Assembly (NCBI GenBank): GCA_031378125.1
Contig: JANNDW010000043.1
Location: 1-11,486 of the forward strand
DNA from: LGRD01 sp031378125
Lineage (GTDB): Bacteria; Pseudomonadota; Gammaproteobacteria; Burkholderiales; Burkholderiaceae_C
DNA: 11,486 nucleotides
Direction: 5' to 3'
This document shows, in pieces, positions 6,389-11,486 of this stretch. The notes under the pieces were generated by a model. That model did not search any database and was not told the origin of the DNA. It saw only the letters and a program-made list of their open reading frames with translations. How positions within the stretch are numbered: position 1 is the first letter of the stretch; the number at the start of each line of letters is the position of its first letter. The position numbers and the translations under genes were made by a program.

Positions 6389-6452
6389 ACGAAGGAAGAG
6401 CAGCGCCTGCCCTGGACGCCATCGCAACCAGGCAGGCGCAAATTTCCTTCGT
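6389..6452 (+). other. Large intercistronic hairpin after the second module
   Basis: ACGAAGGAA (6389-6397) pairs with TTCCTTCGT (6444-6452), and GCGCCTGCC (6403-6411) pairs with GGCAGGCGC (6431-6439). Together they make an 18-bp, two-part stem starting right at the lipoprotein stop. No T-run follows on the plus strand, so it may be a processing or 3'-end stabilising structure, or a Rho-linked end, rather than an intrinsic terminator. The rest of the gap to 6528 has no other strong signal. Confidence 0.6.
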
Positions 6453-6528
6453 GACAAGCGGGTCCGGCCACGCCGGTTCGGGTCGGCGCATGAACCGCGC
6501 TGCGGCGAACAAACCGTAAGATCGATCC

Positions 6529-7701
6529 ATGTTTGAACCGCCGATCAAGTCTTCACTCGCTGGTGTGTTCCTCCTCGTCGGCCTGGTGTGCGGCGCGGCT
6601 GTGCGGGCCGAGGTGGTGTTGCCCAAGAGCGATGCGGAGGTCGTCGAGACATTGCCGTTCGTGGTGGGCAGCCGGGCCGAGGAGCGCAAGCTGCGCCAAC
6701 AATGGGCTGCCAATCCGCGCGACTCCGTGCTGGCCGCTGCGCTGGCGCGGCGCTACCTCGACCAGGCGCGTGACCAGGGCGAGCCGCGTTTTGCAGGCCG
6801 CGCGTTGGCGGTCTTGCAGGCCTGGCCCGATGTGGACAAAGCGCCCGACGACGTGCTGTTGATGCTGGCCACGGTGCAGCAGTTCCTGCACGATTTCGAT
6901 GGCTCGGCGCAAAACCTGGAGCGGCTGGTCAAGCGCCAGCCAGGCCATGCGCAAGGCTGGTTGACGCTGGCCACGATACGCAGGGTGCAGGGGCGTTATG
7001 CCGAGTCCGACAAGGCCTGCCTTGCGTTGGCGGCGATCCCGGCCGCCGCGCTCTATGCCCAGGCTTGCGAGGCCGAGAACTTGGGGTTGCGCGGTGAGTT
7101 TGCCAAGACGCGGGAATCGCTGCGGCAGTTGTTGGCCACACCCCAGTTGTCGGCCGGCACCCAGACCTGGCTGTTGACCACGTTGGCGGAGACCGAGGCC
7201 CGCGCCGGCAGAAGCGCCGATGCGGAGAAGGCCTACCGGGCAGCGTTGCGTTTGCAGCCGGACGACTACACCTCGTTGTCGTTTGCCGATTTCCTGATGG
7301 AAAGCGGCCGCGCCGCGGACGCACTCGGCGTCCTCAAGCGCATGTCACGCACCGATGCCGTGGTGCTGCGGCTGGCCATGGCCGGCGCCCGTTTGAAGAC
7401 CCCCGATGCGGCGCGTGACGCGCAGGAAATGCGCGACCGCGTGACCCAGGCCAACCTGCGCCCTCAGGCACAAACGCTGCATGCGCGCGAGCAGGCGATG
7501 TTTGCGCTGGTGGTCGAGAACCAGCCAGAACGTGCTCTCAGCCTGGCTCGCACCAACGTCACGCTTCAACGCGAACCGATCGACGTATTGCTGCTGGCCC
7601 AGACCGCGCGTGCCGCCGGCCAGTCGGCGGCGGTGCGAGAGGCCGAGCGCATGCGCGATGACATGGGACTGAAGGATGCACGCCTCGATGCGCTGCTGTA
7701 G
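6529..7701 (+). CDS. Secreted TPR-repeat protein
   Basis: A 390-residue protein with an N-terminal signal peptide (about 1-27, cleavage after Val-Arg-Ala), so it should act in the periplasm. The rest is nearly all paired helices of TPR type. The clearest repeats are around 104-165 (LLMLATVQQFLHDFDGSAQNLERL, then WLTLATIRRVQGRYAES) and 214-270 (LAETEARAGRSADAEKAYRAALRLQPDD, then FLMESGRAADALGVLKRM). TPR proteins are protein-interaction scaffolds; the partner is unknown. The start has no good SD, and a TAAGAT box (6517-6522) lies close before the ATG, so a leaderless or weakly translated start is possible; no other in-frame start keeps the signal peptide. The gene overlaps the HupE-like gene by 26 bases (14 if that starts at 7688), which implies the two work together. 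The hairpin at 6389-6452 lies between it and the DUF4331 modules. Confidence 0.85.
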   Translation: MFEPPIKSSLAGVFLLVGLVCGAAVRAEVVLPKSDAEVVETLPFVVGSRAEERKLRQQWAANPRDSVLAAALARRYLDQARDQGEPRFAGRALAVLQAWPDVDKAPDDVLLMLATVQQFLHDFDGSAQNLERLVKRQPGHAQGWLTLATIRRVQGRYAESDKACLALAAIPAAALYAQACEAENLGLRGEFAKTRESLRQLLATPQLSAGTQTWLLTTLAETEARAGRSADAEKAYRAALRLQPDDYTSLSFADFLMESGRAADALGVLKRMSRTDAVVLRLAMAGARLKTPDAARDAQEMRDRVTQANLRPQAQTLHAREQAMFALVVENQPERALSLARTNVTLQREPIDVLLLAQTARAAGQSAAVREAERMRDDMGLKDARLDALL

Positions 7702-8884
7702 GCGCACCGGTTCGAGCTGGCTGGCGTGGCTTGCCGCAGTGGCGTTTCTGTGCGCCGCATCGGGGGCCTGGGCCCACAAGGCAAGCGACGCCTATGTGCA
7801 GATGATGGGCACCGAGAAGGGCCTGACGGTTCGCGTGGATATTGCGCTGCGCGACCTGGACGCCGTGCTGGACATTGATACCGACGGCAATGGCCAACTC
7901 ACTTGGGGCGAGATTCGCACGGCCTGGCCGGCCATCGAAGGCTATGTGGCATCGCATGTGCAAATCGAAGGCTGTTCGCTCGGAGCGCCGCTGCGCTCTC
8001 TCGAGCGCCGTGCCGACGGGGTGTATGCGGCGCTGGCCTTTGCCTCGGCCTGCACGCCCAAGGCCGAACCGCCGATTCGCTACACCGTGTTCGCCGATGT
8101 GGATCCCACGCACCGCGGCATTGCGCGAACTTCAATTCCGGGACAGCCCTCGACGGTGCGCGTGCTGGACCCGCGCCAGCCCTTGGCCCTGAGCGCAGCG
8201 GCCGGGTCTGAGGCCGCGGCGGGAGCCGGTCCCGGAGCCTCGTCCATCGCACCGAGTCCAGCGGCTGTGGCGCAAGCACCTGCGGGCTTCTTGCGCGAAG
8301 GCGTGCACCACATCGTGACCGGCTACGACCATGTGTTGTTCCTGATGTGCCTGCTGTTCCCGGCCGTGATGCGCCGAACCCAACAGGGCTGGCAACCGCT
8401 TCAGACCTTGCGAGAGGCTCTGTGGCCGGTGCTCGGCATCGTCACGGCGTTCACGGTGGCGCATTCGATCACGCTGGCGCTGGCGGCGTTGAAATGGGTG
8501 TCGCTGCCGTCCTGGTTCATCGAACCCGCGATCGCGGTCACGATCATCCTGGCCGCGCTGAACAACCTCTGGCCGATCTTTCGCGGCCGGGTGGTGTGGG
8601 TGACCTTTGCGTTCGGCCTGTTGCATGGCTTCGGCTTTGCCAGCGTATTGAGCGAGTTGAACCTGCCGACCGCACAGTTCGCCTTCGCCTTGCTGCAGTT
8701 CAATGTGGGGCTGGAGCTGGGTCAGATCATGATCGTGGTCGTGGCTCTCTCGCTGATGTTTCTGGCGCGCAACAGCCTGCGGTATGTGCCCGTCGTCATC
8801 CGTGGCGGTTCAGGCGTGGCGATCGCCGTCGCGTTGCTGTGGTTCGTCGAGCGCACGGCCGACATCAAGCTGCTGCCGTTTTGA
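7676..8884 (+). CDS. HupE/UreJ-like membrane protein with periplasmic EF-hand loop
   Basis: A 402-residue protein. Residues 1-33 are a signal peptide ending Ala-Trp-Ala, so the mature protein would begin with His (HKASDAYVQM). The periplasmic part (34 to about 200) has a canonical EF-hand calcium loop, D68-T-D-G-N-G-Q-L-T-W-G-E79, and ends in an Ala/Pro-rich linker. The C-terminal half (about 205-402) is the HupE/UreJ_2 membrane domain: GVHHIVTGYDHVLF (209-222) with His211, His212, Asp218 and His219, then TVAHSITL, FIEPAIAVTIILAALNN, LLHGFGFASVL and FNVGLELGQ, with about six membrane segments. HupE/UreJ proteins are linked to nickel or cobalt handling near hydrogenase and urease genes, but neither enzyme is seen here. 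The start at 7676 has a weak GGGA 7 bases upstream; 7688 is an alternative with AAGGA 11 bases upstream. It overlaps the TPR gene, so translation is probably coupled. The substrate is unknown. Confidence 0.88.
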   Translation: MHASMRCCRRTGSSWLAWLAAVAFLCAASGAWAHKASDAYVQMMGTEKGLTVRVDIALRDLDAVLDIDTDGNGQLTWGEIRTAWPAIEGYVASHVQIEGCSLGAPLRSLERRADGVYAALAFASACTPKAEPPIRYTVFADVDPTHRGIARTSIPGQPSTVRVLDPRQPLALSAAAGSEAAAGAGPGASSIAPSPAAVAQAPAGFLREGVHHIVTGYDHVLFLMCLLFPAVMRRTQQGWQPLQTLREALWPVLGIVTAFTVAHSITLALAALKWVSLPSWFIEPAIAVTIILAALNNLWPIFRGRVVWVTFAFGLLHGFGFASVLSELNLPTAQFAFALLQFNVGLELGQIMIVVVALSLMFLARNSLRYVPVVIRGGSGVAIAVALLWFVERTADIKLLPF

Positions 8885-8929
8885 CGCCGTGCTGCGCCGT
8901 TGCGGTGTTTTGTTGAACGCGCGGTGAAC

Positions 8930-8935
8930 TACAAT
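8930..8935 (+). promoter_or_regulatory. Probable -10 box of the thrS promoter
   Basis: TACAAT matches the sigma-70 -10 consensus at five of six bases and lies about 33 bases before the leader peptide start. The only good -35 match nearby, TTGAAC at 8913-8918, is 11 bases away, too close to be used. The correctly spaced hexamer (about 8908-8913) is poor, so the promoter call is moderate. Transcription would start near 8942. Confidence 0.45.
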
Positions 8936-8967
8936 CACATCCCTTCGATGACAAGGGCGAAAATGGC

Positions 8968-9015
8968 ATGATGGTTGTGGCAACGCGAACTACCACCTTC
9001 CGCTGGAAGGTCTAG
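8968..9015 (+). CDS. Threonine-rich leader peptide of thrS
   Basis: A 15-codon reading frame, MMVVATRTTTFRWKV, ending in TAG. Four of 15 residues are Thr (ACG, ACT, ACC, ACC), three of them consecutive, just where a ribosome must stall to control the following hairpins. AAGGG (8953-8957) lies 10 bases before the first ATG. An ATG at 8963 would give only two codons (ATG GCA TGA) and overlaps this start. The peptide probably has no function except to be translated: with little charged tRNA-Thr the ribosome pauses here and thrS is transcribed. The call rests on the combination of Thr codons, SD and the downstream alternative hairpins and terminator. Confidence 0.8.
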   Translation: MMVVATRTTTFRWKV

Positions 9016-9030
9016 TCGGCCGCGCGCCAC
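8977..9030 (+). promoter_or_regulatory. Pause (1:2) hairpin of the thrS attenuator
   Basis: The leader can fold into a long stem: GTGGC (8977-8981) with GCCAC (9026-9030), CGCG (8984-8987) with CGCG (9021-9024), ACTA (8989-8992) with TAGT (9013-9016), and ACCTTCC (8995-9001) with GGAAGGT (9005-9011) around a GCT loop. The ascending arm contains all the Thr codons. When it forms, it hides 9019-9025, the segment needed for antitermination. The pairing was found by eye. Confidence 0.7.
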
Positions 9031-9075
9031 GACTCGTCAAGTTCAACCCCTTTCGTTGACTCCAAAAAGCGCGGC
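9019..9075 (+). promoter_or_regulatory. Antiterminator pairing of the thrS attenuator
   Basis: GCCGCGC at 9019-9025 is perfectly complementary to GCGCGGC at 9069-9075, which is most of the left arm of the terminator. This pairing excludes both the pause hairpin and the terminator. A ribosome stalled on the Thr codons would leave 9019-9025 free; one that reaches the TAG at 9013 would cover it. A smaller GTCAA/TTGAC helix (9036-9040, 9056-9060) can form inside. Confidence 0.7.
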
Positions 9076-9097
9076 ATGGCCCGCGCTTTTCTTTTTT
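9065..9097 (+). terminator. Intrinsic terminator (attenuator) before thrS
   Basis: AAAAGCGCGG (9065-9074) and CCGCGCTTTT (9081-9090) form a perfect 10-bp stem with a 6-base loop, followed by C and six T. It lies only 13 bases before the thrS ATG. It follows the leader peptide and not the end of a gene, so it must act as a conditional terminator for thrS. Confidence 0.9.
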
Positions 9098-9110
9098 GTG
9101 GAGAGCTTTC

Positions 9111-11030
9111 ATGATTTCGATTCAACTGCCCGACGGTTCCAAGCGTGAATTCGACGCGCCGGTCAGCGTCGCCGAGGTGGCCGCGTCCATTGGGACGGGC
9201 CTGGCCAAGGCCGCATTGGCGGGGCGTGTGACGGTCGATGGCACATCCCGCGTGGTCGACACCGGCTTCATGATCGATCGGGACACACCGTTGGCCATCA
9301 TCACCGACAAGGATGCCGACGGGTTGGAAGTCATTCGCCACTCCACGGCGCATTTGCTGGCCTATGCGGTGAAAGAGCTGTTCCCCGATGCGCAAGTGAC
9401 CATCGGCCCGGTGGTCGAAAACGGCTTCTTCTACGACTTTTCATACCAGCGCCCGTTCACGCCGGAGGACCTGGTGGCCATCGAAGCCAAGATGACGGAG
9501 CTGGCGCGCAAGGACGAAAAGGTCGAACGCCGCGTGCTGCCGCGTGACGAGGCGGTGGCCCACTTCAAAGGTATCGGCGAGGCTTACAAGGCCGAGATCA
9601 TTGCCAGCATTCCCGCGGGCGAAGACGTGTCGCTGTACCGCGAAGGCAATTTCGAGGACCTGTGCCGCGGTCCGCACGTGCCCAGCACCGGAAAGCTCAA
9701 GCACTTCAAGCTGATGAAGGTGGCCGGCGCCTATTGGCGCGGCGACCACCGCAACGTGATGCTGCAACGCATCTACGGCACGGCCTGGGCCACCAAGGAC
9801 GAGCTGCAGCAGCACCTGCACATGCTCGAAGAGGCCGAAAAGCGCGACCATCGCAAGCTGGGCCGCGAGCTCGATCTGTTCCATATCGACGAGCATGCGC
9901 CGGGCCTGGTGTTCTGGCACCCGAAAGGCTGGACGCTGTGGCAAAACGTCGAGCAGTACATGCGCCAGGTCTATCGGGACAACGGCTACCTCGAGGTGAA
10001 GGGGCCGCAGATTCTGGACAAAGGCCTGTGGGAGAAGACGGGCCACTGGGACAACTACCGCGACAACATGTTCACGACCGAATCGGAGAAGCGCGAGTAC
10101 GCACTCAAGCCGATGAATTGCCCCGGGCACGTGCTGATCTTCAAGTCCTCGATGCGCAGCTATCGCGACCTGCCGCTGCGCTACGGTGAGTTCGGCCAGT
10201 GCCATCGCAACGAGCCCAGTGGGGCGCTGCACGGCATCATGCGCATTCGCGGCTTCACGCAGGACGACGGGCATGTCTTCTGCACGGAAGATCAGATTCT
10301 CGACGAGTGCGTGGCGTACAACGCCTTGGTGCAAAAGGTCTACGCCGACTTCGGCTTCACGCGGATCATCTACAAGGTCGCGACACGGCCGGAGCATCGG
10401 GTGGGCGCCGACGACCTGTGGGACAGGGCCGAACATGGCCTGATGGAGGCGCTGCGCCGCTCCGGTTGCGAGTTCTCGATTTCGCCCGGCGACGGTGCGT
10501 TCTATGGCCCGAAGATCGAATACACGCTGAAGGATGCGCTCGGCCGCCAATGGCAGTGCGGCACGATGCAGATCGACTTCAACATGGCAGAGCGCCTGGG
10601 CGGCGAGTACGTCACCGAGTCCAGCGGCCGGGCTCACCCGGTGATGCTGCACCGCGCCATCATCGGCAGTTTCGAGCGTTTTATCGGCATCCTGATCGAG
10701 CAGCATGCCGGCGCGTTGCCGGCCTGGTTGTCGCCGGTGCAGGTGGATGTCCTCAATATCACTGAAGGACAGGCCGCCTACGCCACCAGCGTCGCCAAAA
10801 CGCTGCAAAAACAAGGACTTAGAGTGGAGTCCGATTTGCGCAACGAGAAAATTAACTATAAAATCCGCCAGCATTCAATGCAGAAGGTTCCGTACATCCT
10901 TGTGGTTGGCGACAAGGAAAAGGCAAACGGAACCGTTGCGGTGCGCGCCCGGGGAAACCGGGATCTCGGTGTGATGCCCTTGGAAGCGTTCTCAACGCTG
11001 CTTGCCAACGACATTGCCGCCAAGACCTGA
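9111..11030 (+). CDS. thrS: Threonyl-tRNA synthetase
   Basis: Class II synthetase that charges tRNA-Thr in the cytoplasm; 639 residues, normal length. The ATG at 9111 follows GGAG (9100-9103) by 7 bases. An in-frame TTG at 9096 lies in the terminator T-run and is rejected. Domains in order: TGS (1-62, MISIQLPDGSKREF), editing domain with His77-x3-His81 and CRGPH near 187, which clears mischarged serine, the catalytic core with motif 2 (FGQCHRNEPSGALHG) and motif 3 (HRAIIGSFERF), and the C-terminal anticodon-binding domain from about 535. The catalytic zinc ligands are Cys337, His388 and His514, the three family residues. Expression is probably set by the upstream threonine attenuator. infC begins 66 bases downstream, the common thrS-infC-rpmI-rplT order. 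The codons near 10840-10865 are unusually AT-rich and may hide an infC promoter. Confidence 0.98.
   Translation: MISIQLPDGSKREFDAPVSVAEVAASIGTGLAKAALAGRVTVDGTSRVVDTGFMIDRDTPLAIITDKDADGLEVIRHSTAHLLAYAVKELFPDAQVTIGPVVENGFFYDFSYQRPFTPEDLVAIEAKMTELARKDEKVERRVLPRDEAVAHFKGIGEAYKAEIIASIPAGEDVSLYREGNFEDLCRGPHVPSTGKLKHFKLMKVAGAYWRGDHRNVMLQRIYGTAWATKDELQQHLHMLEEAEKRDHRKLGRELDLFHIDEHAPGLVFWHPKGWTLWQNVEQYMRQVYRDNGYLEVKGPQILDKGLWEKTGHWDNYRDNMFTTESEKREYALKPMNCPGHVLIFKSSMRSYRDLPLRYGEFGQCHRNEPSGALHGIMRIRGFTQDDGHVFCTEDQILDECVAYNALVQKVYADFGFTRIIYKVATRPEHRVGADDLWDRAEHGLMEALRRSGCEFSISPGDGAFYGPKIEYTLKDALGRQWQCGTMQIDFNMAERLGGEYVTESSGRAHPVMLHRAIIGSFERFIGILIEQHAGALPAWLSPVQVDVLNITEGQAAYATSVAKTLQKQGLRVESDLRNEKINYKIRQHSMQKVPYILVVGDKEKANGTVAVRARGNRDLGVMPLEAFSTLLANDIAAKT
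10836..10864 (+). promoter_or_regulatory. Possible internal promoter for infC within thrS
   Basis: TTGCGC (10836-10841), 17 bases, TAAAAT (10859-10864), within an AT-rich patch that includes TATAAAAT. The surrounding gene is strongly GC-biased, and synonymous GC-ending codons were available for the Lys-Ile-Asn-Tyr-Lys-Ile stretch. In E. coli infC also has promoters inside thrS. No direct evidence of use. Confidence 0.4.
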
Positions 11031-11047
11031 TTCCACGGCGCGCTTCT

Positions 11048-11084
11048 ATTTTTTTGGGCTCCAGTTTGCCTTGGAGTCCGTTGA
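11048..11084 (+). other. Hairpin in the infC leader
   Basis: GGGCTCCAG and TTGGAGTCC around a TTTGCC loop form a 9-bp stem with two G-U pairs. It lies between a run of seven T and the infC SD. It could affect translation initiation or RNA processing. The T-run precedes the stem, so it is not a plus-strand terminator. Confidence 0.45.
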
Positions 11085-11096
11085 AGGATTTGAACC

Positions 11097-11486
11097 ATCG
11101 CTACTTTTGCTGACCGCCGTACCCCCAACGCAGAGCGCAAACACCGCCTCAACCGGGAGATCATGGCACCGGAAGTCCGCTTGAACGGGCCAGAGAACGA
11201 GCCACTGGGCATCGTGAGCATCACCGAAGCCCTGCGTTTGGCAGGCGAGCAAGACGTCGATCTGGTCGAGATCGTGGCGCAAGCCGATCCCCCGGTGTGC
11301 CGGCTGATGGACTACGGCAAGTTCAAGTACCAGGAGCAAAAGAAAGCGGCGGAAGCCAAGTCCAAACAAAAGGTCATCGAGGTCAAGGAAGTGAAATTCC
11401 GGCCCGGTACCGACGAAGGCGATTACCTGATCAAGATGCGCAACTTGCGCCGCTTTATCGAAGAAGACGGAGACAAGGGCAAGGTC
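11097..11486 (+). CDS. infC: Translation initiation factor IF-3 (3' end outside window)
   Basis: The first 130 codons are visible of a protein usually about 175-180 residues long. It binds the 30S subunit, keeps subunits apart and checks the start codon. The start is ATC at 11097, read as Met: GAAGGA (11083-11088) lies 8 bases upstream and an in-frame TGA stands at 11091-11093. The encoded N-terminus, (M)ATFADRRTPNAERKHRLNREI, contains the conserved RLNREI/VRL block of the family. An ATG at 11163 would remove the first 22 residues. Rare start codons let IF-3 limit its own synthesis, because IF-3 itself rejects non-canonical starts. The N-terminal domain (DLVEIV, PPVCRLMDYGKFKYQEQKK), the Lys-rich linker and the start of the C-terminal domain (VKFRPGTDEGDYLIKM) are present. 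rpmI and rplT are expected downstream. Confidence 0.97.
   Translation, partial: MATFADRRTPNAERKHRLNREIMAPEVRLNGPENEPLGIVSITEALRLAGEQDVDLVEIVAQADPPVCRLMDYGKFKYQEQKKAAEAKSKQKVIEVKEVKFRPGTDEGDYLIKMRNLRRFIEEDGDKGKV

Noticed and set aside
8913..8918. TTGAAC as the -35 box of the thrS promoter
   Set aside because: It is only 11 bases from the TACAAT -10 box; about 17 are needed.
8942..9110. E. coli-type thrS operator (tRNA mimic) or a T-box before thrS
   Set aside because: I see no anticodon-like loop near the SD and no T-box sequence. The Thr codons plus alternative hairpins explain the leader fully.
9441..10874. Long minus-strand open frame opposite thrS
   Set aside because: It is a shadow of thrS with no recognisable motif or SD.

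Overview
The window looks like chromosomal DNA of a GC-rich betaproteobacterium, most likely order Burkholderiales (Rubrivivax/Leptothrix/Methylibium-like). The evidence is the thrS-infC order, an infC that begins at a non-AUG ATC codon with a typical betaproteobacterial N-terminus, strongly GC-biased third codon positions and plain Shine-Dalgarno (SD) starts. No taxonomic search was possible. I see no tRNA, rRNA, CRISPR array, insertion sequence or phage gene.

Layout. Positions 1-2028, minus strand, form one likely operon: an ECF sigma factor (2028-1309), a ChrR-like cupin anti-sigma factor overlapping it by ATGA (1312-521), and a divergent exported DUF4331 protein cut by the window edge (415 to <1). 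A 310-base divergent spacer (2029-2338) separates this from a plus-strand set. That set is two tandem modules, each an exported DUF4331 protein followed by an 87-residue lipoprotein (2339-4172 and 4399-6388), then a secreted TPR protein (6529-7701) overlapping a HupE/UreJ-like membrane protein with an EF-hand loop (7676-8884). The last 2.6 kb is housekeeping: thrS (9111-11030) and the start of infC (11097 to >11486).

How the genes work together. The same promoter-like motif, TGCATCC-N13-CTGC(G/T)TA, with identical spacing, lies before the sigma gene and before each of the two large DUF4331 genes. The simplest reading is an autoregulated ECF sigma/cupin anti-sigma switch that turns on an envelope system of DUF4331 proteins, small lipoproteins, a TPR protein and a HupE-like permease. 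The function of DUF4331 is unknown. All three copies would start with Ser-Ser-His after signal-peptide cleavage, a possible Cu/Ni-binding (ATCUN) end, and the HupE-like protein would start with His. A metal or redox-stress role is therefore a hypothesis, not a conclusion.

A second regulatory system precedes thrS. A 15-codon leader peptide containing Thr-Arg-Thr-Thr-Thr is followed by mutually exclusive hairpins and a strong intrinsic terminator. This is a complete-looking, ribosome-mediated threonine attenuator, unlike the translational operator of E. coli thrS.
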